Shown here: one piece after another, positions 18,341-28,694 of the stretch | Layout of the letters: every line of letters starts with the position of its first letter | How positions within the stretch are numbered: the stretch's first letter is position 1 | Origin: Patella vulgata | Lineage: Eukaryota > Mollusca > Gastropoda > Patellidae | Direction: 5' to 3' | Assembly (NCBI RefSeq): GCF_932274485.2 | Contig: NC_065881.2 | Coordinates: forward strand, 82,462,702 to 82,526,701 | DNA length: 64,000 bases | Made by a program: the position numbers and the translations under genes | Notes under the pieces: model-generated | The model's database searches: none | What the model was told of the DNA's origin: nothing | Seen by the model: the letters and a program-made list of their open reading frames with translations, nothing else

Positions 18341-18800
18341 TTAAAGATGCATTTTGTAAGAGCTAAGTCTGCATGTCTTTATTTTGGCTTCAAATGTTAT
18401 ATAAACTATTTTCTGTCTTGTCCGCAGGTTTATCTTGTAGATTTTTGTTTTACGTGTAGTGCGGTCCTCCAGCACTTACTATTAGACAGTTATTCACATA
18501 ACAACCCCATGATTAACCCTCTAGAACATCGGATGGCAGAGTTTTAAATGGATTAGAACGCCCGCGAGATTTAAAACATCAACGATAAAATGGACAAACG
18601 AGACTACATGTATAAGTGTTGAATGTCCAGTACCATAAAGAGTCCGCTACATCTTCCAACACCCATAACTTCGCTCAGAATAAATTAATTGAAATGAAAT
18701 TTTCAATATACTCATTTTTCATTGTCTATTTTTGAACTATTATGGCAAGAACGACCAGCTCTTTATCTAATAAGTGACATACAGGTATAAGTTGCCATGT
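18341..18800. repeat. Diverged TTAA-type MITE
   Basis: Begins TTAAAGATGCATTTTGTAAG and ends near GACCAGCTCTTTATCTAA. Same family as the copy at 23123. Confidence 0.6.
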
Positions 18801-19201
18801 CCATGGCTGGTTCTTATAAGAGCAATGTCGTCGATCCACAAATGGATTTAAAATGCATTATGTAAAAGCTAAATCTGCCTGTTGCAGATCTTCCTTTGGC
18901 GGCCTCAAATGTTATATAAATTATTAATTAGACATTTATTCACATTACAAGTCCATAAACAACTCTCTAGTCCATCGGATGGTTTGATTTTGAACGGATT
19001 TAAACACGATCGCCTTTTAATAATTTAATTAAAAAATGGATAATCGAGACCGTGTTTATTATTGTAACAACAATAACAACGGTAGAAATAAAAATCGAGA
19101 ATACGCTATTATTCAATCATTCGTAACTTCGCTCAGAATGAAATAATTTGACTAAAATTTTCAAAATATTCCTCTTGTTCATTAACCAATTGTAAATTAT
19201 G

Positions 19202-19998
19202 ATATCTAGTACTGTCCCGTGTACACATTGGCGTGCACGTAAAAGATCCCTTGACAGTTGGAACTCGATATAAGAGTAGGCCGTAGTGCCGCTGTTCGGG
19301 CAAAATTTCCCTCATAGCACACTGTCACACTGATCTGCAGTGAATATTCGCTTGGCCGCTACAATCACTGATAAGGATGACAACGATGCGACTTAATGAC
19401 TACAAAATATTAACTTTTTTCTTTCGACAAATTAAATTCTGAAACATTTTTTTTTAGTATTAGAAAAATAAATAAAGGTGTTTGAAGTATATCTTGATAA
19501 AAAAATATTCCATATTTAGCCTAGGTACTGAAAATAGTACGCGGAGGCGTAAAATGGGTAAAACGATATAATTTTGCCCGTACCAGTTCATATTACTACG
19601 TTCGATGTAAACAACGCACGTGTGACCATCAATTTGACGTTTTTTTCTGTTTGTTTACTCTGAATTCTTTCAGAAGTACATTTTTTACAGTCTAATCTGA
19701 TTGACCTGCTCGTGTTTGTTTTAAAACAACAAAAACAAGCCACAGAAGTAATCTTTTTTGGTGTTATCGATGCCACCCTGCTTTGTTGGTAAACATCGTG
19801 ATGTGACGTCACCCTTAGAACTACAGCGGTCTGACCTTTTAAAGGTCTGTCATCTTGGACAGAGATAAAAGACGGATGTCGCATTAGGTCTGTAAAACAG
19901 ATTGGCACACTGTATGTCGTATGCCCGTCTTCATTAGCCCAGTTCGGAGCCGAACAGTAAGACGTTAAACCCCCTTTTCATTTCATTTCATTTCAGCG
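19202..19998 (+). repeat. 5'-truncated SINE-B split by element X
   Basis: SINE-B parts at 19202-19325 and 19905-19998, ending GACGTTAAACCCCC(TTTTC)(ATTTC)n. Confidence 0.85.
19326..19904. mobile_element. Element X (9 bp duplication), copy 1
   Basis: 579 bp from CACACTGATCTGCAGTGAAT to GTAAAACAGATTG, flanked by the exact 9 bp duplication GCACACTGT (19317-19325, 19905-19913). It is about 200 bp longer than the other two copies. No ORF of note. Confidence 0.87.
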
Positions 19999-20021
19999 AG
20001 AACTGTCAGCTCTTTATCTAA

Positions 20022-20197
20022 ATACGTGACAAAGAGTAGGGTTGCCTGTCCAACCTCGTGGGTTTTCTCCGGGTCATCCGGTTTCCTCCCACTGCTAAAG
20101 ACCCCTACGCGCAAACGAATTATTGAAATAAAATTAAACCATATGTTAGTTCCGAAATGACCTAGTCTGTATCGAGTGGACGTTAAACCCCATATCG

Positions 20198-20229
<32 letters not shown>

Positions 20230-20234
20230 AAATC
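20022..20234 (+). repeat. 5'-truncated SINE-A
   Basis: Starts at ACGTGACAAAGAGTAGGG, ends in a long CT tail, and lies inside the TTAA MITE. Confidence 0.82.
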
Positions 20235-20619
20235 TTACATAATGCACCTTTAACGCCCACTAGGTCATGTCGGAGAAAACCCCGCGAATGACCTATTCTC
20301 GGGAATTGCCTCTTTAAATAAATCCATTTCGATATCAGACAGCGGAAACTATAACCTAGTAAATCACTGACATCTCATTTTTTCTTCGAACGTTTCGCGT
20401 GTTCTAAATAAATGGGAAGAAATGCTAGTTGATGAAATTAACGTTTTTTGAGTTATTTGGTTAAATGAGTTATTTGGTGTGTACTGTATACCGATATATT
20501 GATATAGCGATCTGATAGAATGTCGGAAATTCAAGGTGATGTTTGTCAATCAACAGTATTACACGGATACATAATGGATGACACCCAAAAACAAACTCCA
20601 TTACTATATAATTCACATT

Positions 20620-21105
20620 TTTTTATATATATAAACAGCTTCGTCTACAAGCCGTTTAGAGCTGCATGGAAAACAATATAAGCCAAAATTTGGTTTTAAT
20701 TTGGTTGTTAGAATACCGCCCATTTTAGGGGCCTTACTGTATGGGGAAACAGTGCATGTGGTTATTTTTATCAACAGTTTCATCTATAATGGAAAATAAT
20801 ATATGTCAAAGGCTTTTTCTAATTTGATAGAATATCCACGACGTTGATGCCCCATTGTCGTCCATTTTAGGGGTCTTAAGCGTACACAATTTTACTGTAT
20901 GGGGAAAACAGTGTATGTTGTGTTTTTGTATAAACAGCTTCGTTATTTCCAAAATGAGATTTAAATTTGAATTCCGTAAATAAGTTATAAGCGCATTTAT
21001 TTTAATATCGACGACGTTGATGCCCCCTTGTCGCCTTTTTAGGGTTCATAAGCGTACACAATGTTGCTGTATGGGGAAACGGTGTATGCGTTTGTTTCGA
21101 ATTTT
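20620..21105. repeat. Diverged tandem repeat, unit about 160-175 bp
   Basis: Three diverged units share CTGTATGGGGAAACAGTG (about 20737, 20894, 21068), TATAAACAGCTTCG and GACGACGTTGATGCCCC. No coding frame is kept. Confidence 0.6.
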
Positions 21106-21190
21106 GATTCTGTAAAGTTGCATGCACCAACTAAATCTGTCAAATGTTTGCCAAAAGAAATGATTGAACTTAATTATATTCTTTAAAAGC

Positions 21191-21322
21191 GTGCACGTAA
21201 AAGAGCCCTTTGCAGTTGAAATTCGATATAAGAGTGGGCCGTAGCGCCGCTGCCCGGGCAAAATATTCATTAGTCAAGTTGGAGCAGAGCAGTTGGACGT
21301 TAAACCCCATTTTATTTCATTT
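21191..21322 (+). repeat. 5'-truncated SINE-B
   Basis: Starts GTGCACGTAAAAGAGCCC and ends CCCCATTTTATTTCATT. Flanks repeat ATATTCTT(T/C)AAAAGC. Confidence 0.82.
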
Positions 21323-21549
21323 ATATTCTTCAAAAGCCTCGATGTGCCGAATGTTTAATAATCATTTTCCGTATTTAAATGGATCAAAAACAAGCGATGG
21401 ATTGTTTGTGTTTTTATGTAGTAATTTTGTTGTTTAGAACAGAAAACCTAGATAAGATATCATCTGGGACTCGATGTACACGGAGAGAAATGAAGGTGTC
21501 CAGTAACATTAAAGATGGCGGCGTAAATCAAGAGAATGTTCATGTAATA

Positions 21550-22212
21550 TGAACTTTAGATGTTCGTGATGAGTGCCAGATTTAAACATACATTATGCAA
21601 GAGCTAAATCTGTCTATTGCAGGTCTTTCTTTAGGCCTGAAATGTTATCTAAATTATTAATTAGACATTAATTAACTTATCCAGACCATAATCAACTCTA
21701 GATGCCATCGCTAGCCTGCGATCTTTAGTGCATTGTGAGCCGATTTACTATATAACTTTCCTTCACGATATGAACTTTAGATGTTCGTGATGAGTGCCAG
21801 ATTTAAACATACATTATGCAAGAGCTAAATCTGTCTATTGCAGGTCTTTCTTTAGGCCTGAAATGTTATCTAAATTATTAATTAGACATTAATTAACTTA
21901 TCCAGACCATAATCAACTCTAGATGCCATCGCTAGCCTGCGATCTTTAGTGCATTGTGAGCCGATTTACTATATAACTTTCCTTCACGATTTAACGATTA
22001 AATGGATAATCGAGACTATGCTGTTTATCGTACTGACTTTAGTAATGATGATCAAGGCTAGGCGGAAATTCAATCGCTTTGTTCTCGGTTCATAGTGGAT
22101 CAATTTGAATGAAATTTTCAGCAAATTGCCTTTACATTATCTAGTTTTTAACTATTATAGTGCGAACTGCCAACTCGTTATCGAATCTCCCATAATGTAT
22201 CTTTAACAGCGC
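21550..22212. mobile_element. TTAA-type MITE with a 221 bp internal tandem duplication
   Basis: The left half, from TGAACTTTAGATGTTCGTG, is repeated exactly (21550-21770 and 21771-21991) before the right half ends CCCATAATGTATCTTTAA. Confidence 0.8.
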
Positions 22213-22559
22213 AGACCGATAGCTTTGTATAACACGGTAGCAATGTATACTCATTAATGTTTGAGCCACAGGGATTGTGATCAGGATAGGTATAGTGTTA
22301 TACAATACAATATTACAAAATTGTGGCGGTGATATCATTCCATAATAGATGTTGTTGCCTCCTTTGTGGACAGTTTTCCAAACATGGAATAAAACTGCTA
22401 CTAATTCTATATGCTCTTTGTCCTTGCAACCCTATGTTGACGTAATCAAATATTTAAATAAAATGACTCAATTAACGGTGGATTAATAACAGACAAAAAA
22501 ACAATTCCTCGCGTTATCGACAAATCGACAATATCAGACTGGAATGAAATGGTGTTTAA

Positions 22560-22913
22560 CTTTTCTGCTTCGAGTGAGTTAATGTTGATGGGTATACGCT
22601 ACTCAGTATGCTATAATACGAGACACTACGGCCTACTGTTATATCGATTCCCAGCTGTCAAGGGTTATTTTAGAGTCGCATGTCAAACCTCGTGGGTTTT
22701 CTTCCACTGCTAAAGCGAATTATTAAAATAAAATTAAACCAATATGCTATGATACGAGGCACTACGGCCTACTCTTATATCGATTCCCAACTGTCAAGGG
22801 TTATTTTAGAGTCGCCTGTCAAACCTCGTGGGTTTTCTCCGGGTCCCCCGGTTCCTTCCACTGCTAAAGCGAATTATTAAAATAAAATTAAACCATATAC
22901 CATATGTTAGTAG

Positions 22914-22945
<32 letters not shown>

Positions 22946-22975
22946 TATCTCTCTCTCAGGGTTATTTCCGGAAAA
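22560..22975. repeat. Chimeric SINE-B/SINE-A tandem
   Basis: An antisense SINE-B piece (ACTACGGCCTACT...TCAAGGGTTATTTTAG) is joined to a sense SINE-A piece (CAAACCTCGTGGGTTTTC...AAATTAAACC). The chimera occurs twice in a row (about 22608-22740 and 22742-22900), then a CT tail. Confidence 0.75.
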
Positions 22976-23122
22976 TCTGGAAGAACTTTCTAGGCGCTGA
23001 GACATGACGGCTCCCGTGGGGAAAGGCATTGAAATAAAGTTTGTTTTTTTATGTAGGGACAGTAGAAGGCTGCTATACACGCTCGACACAATTTAATTTT
23101 CCACAAAAAAGCCGTGTTTTGT

Positions 23123-23483
23123 TTAAACATACATTATGCAAGAGCTAATTTTGCACCATTGCAGGTCTTCCTTAAGGTCTGAAATGTTATCTAAATTATT
23201 AATTAGACATTATTTAACTTATCCAGACCATAATCAACCACCGATGGCATCACCGATGTTTATTGGATTAGGTTCCGATTTGCTGTTCGACTTCTATTCA
23301 TAATTTAATCATGAAATGGATAATCGAGACTATGTTTTTTTATCCCACCGACTTTAGTAATGATGATCATAGTGGATCAATTTGACTGAAATTTTCAGCA
23401 AATTCCCTTTACAGTATCAAGTTTTTAACTATTATAGCGAAAACTACCAGCACTTTATCTAATCTCCCATAATGTATCATTAA
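23123..23483. mobile_element. TTAA-type MITE (TACATTATG family), intact-looking copy
   Basis: Ends TTAAACATACATTATGCAAG and CCCATAATGTATCATTAA. Reversed, the right end reads TTAATGATACATTATGGGAG, an inverted repeat beginning at TTAA. Confidence 0.82.
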
Positions 23484-23867
23484 CAATTCAAGTATGTTTG
23501 TTATGTACTGCTTTTGGTTTGTAGGGCGAACGGAAAGTTCTCAATGACAGTCCCAAGCCGGTTCAACTTGATCTGTTAAGACAGCCAAAATTCCAGTTGT
23601 AGGTTCTCGTTGCTTGACTTTAACCCTTCTTGAGCATATATACATATTCCAGGTAATCATGGGTTTTCCAGGGCCTAAAATAGGGTTAAATTCTCGGAAT
23701 CTGTGTCCACGAAACCGACCGCCCGAGAGCGCTGGAAATGGGTCCGGTGGGGGTGGGGTTGGGTGTCTTTGCTGCATTATATAGTTCTCGGACGTTTTTC
23801 TGATGGTCGTTTATTTTTATTGTAAACTACACTATTGTGATCGTCGAATCCGTCTAAATAATGATTT

Positions 23868-24282
23868 AATTAATGATAGATTATGGAAGATTAGATAAAG
23901 AGCTGACAGTTCTCACTGTAATAGTTAAATACTAGATAATATAAAGGGAATATGCTAAAAATATCAGTCAAATTCCTTCACTCTAAACCGAGAAAACCAT
24001 ATTTTAAAATCACTGTAATAGCCTCGATTGTCGTTGTTACCGCTGTTACGATAATTAACAAATTGTCGATTATACATTTTTAGGGTTAATCAAGAATGAG
24101 CGTTGAATAGCAGATCGAATTCAAATCCAGTGAAAATCCGACACATAAGATAACACCGAGAGTTGAATGATCTTTTGATGTTAATAAATGTCTAATTATT
24201 TACTAGTTTATGTAACACTTCAGTCCCAGAGAAAGACCTGCAATAGACAGATTTAGCTGTTACATAATGTCTATTTAAGTAT
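23868..24282. mobile_element. TTAA-type MITE copy
   Basis: Inverse orientation: GATTAGATAAAGAGCTGACA to GACAGATTTAGCTGTTACAT, ending near TATTTAAG. Confidence 0.72.
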
Positions 24283-25326
24283 TGACAAAGATACGATGAT
24301 TTGAAACGTTCGCACAATTCGGCATGCTCCACAGACTATAAAACTCCGTAGGGTCAAAACGAACGAAATCCAGATCGAACAAAAATTTGATCAAAATTAT
24401 TAATGGGAGTATGAAATTAATCATTGATATGAATTGGGGAATCACACTAACGCGCTGATTGCAACCCGTTTTTTGTTGTTTTTTTCTTGTGTCTGTTTGT
24501 GTGTTCCGTAGCATAAAATAACGCTTAGCTTTCCGCTAAAAGTGTGTGTGGCGACCTTAAAATTCGTTCGTAATTACCATATAATTATTTGATAATTACG
24601 AGATAATCAGATTTTAATTTCCATTTGACTAATGTAACACTATCTTACAGATAACAGAATTTCAGCATAATGTATAAAACATTTATTGAGAACATAAAAT
24701 AGACATAAATCGGGAGGAGCTCTATTCCAAGTCTGACATGCTGTCAGTAAACGCCTGCTTATATAGCGTCTAACATTTAGGGGGAGATGGACGGGAGTTA
24801 TCATCATATATATATGGTATTGTTTATTATCAAATTTTGGTGTTTTTAATTACACTGCATATTTCTTTGGAAGTCATTGTCAGGTCAAGGTATGATGCAC
24901 TGACCACTAAGTTCTGTCTAGTGTTATACACGGATCACGTATAGCTTGTAAAGAACATATTGAATAAACTAAATGTTTAATAAGATCGTGTCTTAACAGA
25001 AGTTATAGAGAGTATAAACGTCAACTTCAGGTATACATCACTTTGTCACACCAATGGCCTCCTATGTACCTCGCAATTACCAGTTAATTATATCGTAATT
25101 ACGAGATAATCTTTTTTTTTTCATTTGATTTGATTGACCCTAATTGTCTTCCGTACAACAGGATCTAAAATTTGATTTTGCTCAATATGGATATGAAGTG
25201 GTTAGCTCATCAGGAAGGGCTAATTGCCATGTCGAAAATATCCTCAGTAAACTAATAAATGACATTTTAGTGAGTTTTAAAGATGCCGTATTTAACGTCG
25301 TAACAATAAATTGGGTCAAATTAGCG

Positions 25327-25668
25327 TTAAAGGGACAATAACACTCTTGCTCCAGAAAATAAACAATATCTCTATCTAAGTACTAGATGTTTAAGTGTCC
25401 TACCTGTTGTGTAAATTATCCATTACATCCTATTTTACTTGTCCAGAGGGTTCGAAAATATTTTTAAATCGAAGTTTCATTTGAAAAGGTTTACGTTAGA
25501 CGTTTCAAACCATTATGTTGGAATTTTCAAATTTTTTAAATAAGGTGTGTTAAGATGAAATTTGTATCATCAATTAATTGAAATATTCTAAAATAGTACA
25601 ATTTGTTGACCAGAATAAAGATTGGGACATATTATTCAGTTACAACAAGAGTGGTATTGAGCCTTTAA
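25327..25668. mobile_element. TTAA-flanked MITE with ACAATAACACTCTTG ends, copy 2
   Basis: 342 bp, same ends as the copy at 15911. Most of the length difference is a gap just after the left end. Confidence 0.82.
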
Positions 25669-25669
25669 C

Positions 25670-26490
25670 ATGCACCCATTACTGTCATAAACGAAATGAA
25701 ATGAAATGGGGTTTAACATCCTACTGACTGTCATAAACACAATAAAAGCTATTTAATATAGAGGTTGTGTTTGACGCATGTATATTTAGCAATCATAAAA
25801 TATTCCGTGACATTTACGCAAGACGACTGGCTTAGTTCAGAGACATGGGAGAGGGACAAACAATTACATTTTCATAATCCTTGAGTGGCATTTAGCGATT
25901 GAACACATTAAAAAACACAACACGTTTATATGGAAATACTTATAAACCAGTGATTGTATTTCCATATAAACGTGTTGTGTTTTTTAATTACATTTTCTTT
26001 ATTTAAATTATTGACGTTAAATTTAATTCCATTACTCTCAACAAATAAAAAATCATGTGAACTGATGGGTAACTATGACGTAGTGGATCTGGAGGTTATG
26101 TGGACCGACATATAAATTTTGAAAAAAATATAAATTTTTATTATGATTATTCTAAAAAAAAAATATAAAAAAATTTCTGAAAAAATATAAAAAAAATTCA
26201 TAAAAAATATAAAACATTTTTAGAAAAAATATAATTAGCGTGTCAGAAAACAGACATTTCTGCCAAAGTCAACCTAATTTTCATAATCGCATCTCCCCCC
26301 CCCCCCCACAACACAAACCTTAATCCTAAATCCCATCTGTTGTCGCCTGTAAAACTGCTGGTTGACGGATTCTGGTATTAAGACAAAATTATCAAACTGT
26401 GTCCGAACTAATTATGTCAACTGCGGAATGTTTATTCATCACCTTCCCCAAACCATTCCCCAATCATAGAAATATTTATATATTTCTATG
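25670..26490. other. AT-rich stretch without genes
   Basis: Holds a SINE-B tail scrap (25693-25730), a perfect 33 bp-arm hairpin (25908-25989), A/T-rich degenerate AAAATATAAA repeats (26110-26235) and a C run (26287). No credible coding sequence. Confidence 0.6.
25908..25989. repeat. Perfect hairpin, 33 bp arms
   Basis: The arm beginning ATTAAAAAACACAACACG and ending ATGGAAATAC is repeated in reverse complement after a 16-base loop (TTATAAACCAGTGATT). Confidence 0.85.
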
Positions 26491-26499
26491 CCCCCAATG

Positions 26500-26875
26500 C
26501 ACACTGATCCGCAGTGAATATTCGCTAGGCCGCGACAATCACTGATAAGGATGACATCGGTGCGACTTAATGAGCCACAAATTAACTTTTTTACTCCGAC
26601 AAATTAAATTCTAAAACATTTTTTTTTATGTATTAGAAAAATAAATAAAGACGTTTGATGTATTTGTAGGTAAAAATTATTTCCTGTTTTAGTGTAAATG
26701 GGTATTAAAATGAGTAAAAGGCGCCATTCTGTCCGAATCAGTAACGTCTTACGTAAACAATGCACGCGCCATTGTGCCAATGATTGACGCCGCGTGATAT
26801 GACGTCATGTGTTGAAGACAGTCATCTTTTACAGAGATATTAGAAAACTTTCGTAATACTCTGTGAAACAGATTG
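26500..26875. mobile_element. Element X (9 bp duplication), copy 2
   Basis: 376 bp from CACACTGATCCGCAGTGAAT to GTGAAACAGATTG, flanked by CCCCCAATG at 26491-26499 and 26876-26884. Confidence 0.9.
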
Positions 26876-27027
26876 CCCCCAATGATTACCTACCCACATA
26901 ATGTGTTATTATTACAGGATGCTGTCCAAACTGCACTGATTGGATTGAACCCCCCCCCCCCCCCAAAAAAAAACAAAACAAAAAAAAACAACAAAAAACA
27001 AACAAAAACAAAACAAAACAAACAGAT

Positions 27028-27290
27028 GGGCATACGCCATGCAGTGTGCTTTGAGGCAAACCTGCCTTCGGCCTCTTGGGAGTTCTTTTGCGTGCATTCC
27101 CACATGTACACGGGACATCGGTTTGTAACCCCATCCGAACGACTATACGTTGTCCCTTGCCAGGCCCCTCGTCCTACACCACCGAGATGAGGCAACCACG
27201 CCGAATTAACTTTCTCGGCCGGGATCGAAAACGGGACCGCCAGGTTAGCGAGCCAACGTCATACTCACTGAGTCACGGCGGCCCCACATC
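27028..27290 (-). repeat. Diverged SINE-B
   Basis: GGGCATACGCCATGCAGTGT through the tRNA-like head (GGTTAGCGAGCC...CACTGAGTCACGG). Clearly older than most copies. Confidence 0.7.
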
Positions 27291-27573
27291 CCCTACATTT
27301 CTGGATGTAATTGGCAATCAGTGTGCTATGAGGGGAAAATGTATGCGACTCCTGGTCGTCGAATTCAGACTGAAAATCTTTTTTTTTTCGTCCCATCCGT
27401 ACGACGAGTAACTTTCATTGTTAACCACTCCGGGGGGAAACCATGCTGCAATACATAAGAGCTGTCTCGACTAATACCGAGATTGAGTCCAGGATAGGTT
27501 GTTAGTGAGCTATTGCCAAACTCCATTAGCCATGGACTGGAATAAACACTTGCCTGTCTTATCGCAACGCGCT

Positions 27574-27765
27574 TAAACGTGACAAAGAGTAGGGTCCCCT
27601 GTCCAACCTCGTGGGTTTTCTCTGGGTCCTCCTGTTTCCTCCCACTGCTAAAGACCCCTACGCGCAACCGAATTATTGAAATAAAATTGGACCATATGTT
27701 AGTCCCGAGATGACCTAGTTTGTGTCGAGCGGACGTTAAACCCCATTTCTCCCTCTCTCACTTGC
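27574..27765 (+). repeat. 5'-truncated SINE-A
   Basis: CGTGACAAAGAGTAGGG to ACGTTAAACCCCATTTC with a CT tail. Confidence 0.8.
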
Positions 27766-28195
27766 CTGTCTTCTCGCATCGTTGATCTGGTAATAGTATT
27801 TTTATGTATTCTTAGATGTATACCCTGCAGGTACAAATCATACATATCAAACAAGACAGACATATTATTTAACAATAACAAATTTTTATTGTGTATAAAA
27901 TAAATAATTCATGTTTTTCGTGCGACTGTGTACTTTATACAATAGAAGATGAGATTGGCGAATAAACTTAATAAAGATCTACATCCCGAAATAGATATCA
28001 TTTTTCCAGCAAATTGAACAATCATCTATAAATCAAAATTACAAAAATAAAAATCAATTATCTACAAATTTAAACTGTTTTCTACAAAATTTCCAGTTTT
28101 TTTTTAAAAAATTAGATTAATGTATTCAAAAATTTGGAATTATTAAAAAATCGTTTGATTTGAATCGTTTTGAAGGGCTCTAATGCATAACTGTT

Positions 28196-28395
28196 AGGTC
28201 ATGATGATGATTATAATGATGATGATGATGATGAAGACCGAACTCACTTCCAAATGAGTTACATACTGCTGATGATACTGATGATACTGATGCTGATGAT
28301 GATGAGAATGAAGATGGTGGTGGTGGCGATAACGACGATTAGGATCTTCAACGGAGACAACCGAACTCACTTCCAAATGAGTTACAGCATTATAA
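28196..28395. repeat. GAT-rich microsatellite with flanking direct repeat
   Basis: (GAT)n and (GATGATACT)n tracts. GACCGAACTCACTTCCAAAT appears on the left (28235) and, nearly the same, on the right (28359). It is probably in the 3' UTR or downstream region of the glycosyltransferase gene. Confidence 0.65.
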
Positions 28396-28694
28396 AATAT
28401 CACAAACAAGTCGAAAGTTTTGCCATAAAATGTCATATTTTCCACTGTTTTCCATAGTCAGTCATATCACAAATCATGTCATTATCTATATTTTTGACAT
28501 TGTCACCAATTGTCTCACATTCCACAAATATTTCCACATCGCGATCACAGTCGGAGTATTAATCAGTCTACAATCAAACTGGGCTGTCCGACAGCCGAAA
28601 CGAAACGGATGTGTGGGGAGTATCCTTCGGAATATTAATAGTATGACAGGTTTGGTTTGTCCGGAATACCGAGAACGGAGTGTCGCTCGGACGA

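Larger units (their letters stand above)
18847..20256. mobile_element. TTAA-type MITE carrying nested SINE-B, 9 bp-TSD element and SINE-A
   Basis: The MITE starts TTTAAAATGCATTATGTAAA and resumes as GAACTGTCAGCTCTTTATCT (19989) and CTTACATAATGCACCTTTAA (20234). Between lie a SINE-B (19202-19998), which itself holds element X (19326-19904), and a SINE-A. Confidence 0.75.

Noticed and set aside
26886-27195. Overlapping ORFs with Phe- and Gly-rich runs
   Set aside because: They read through C and A homopolymers into a diverged SINE-B.
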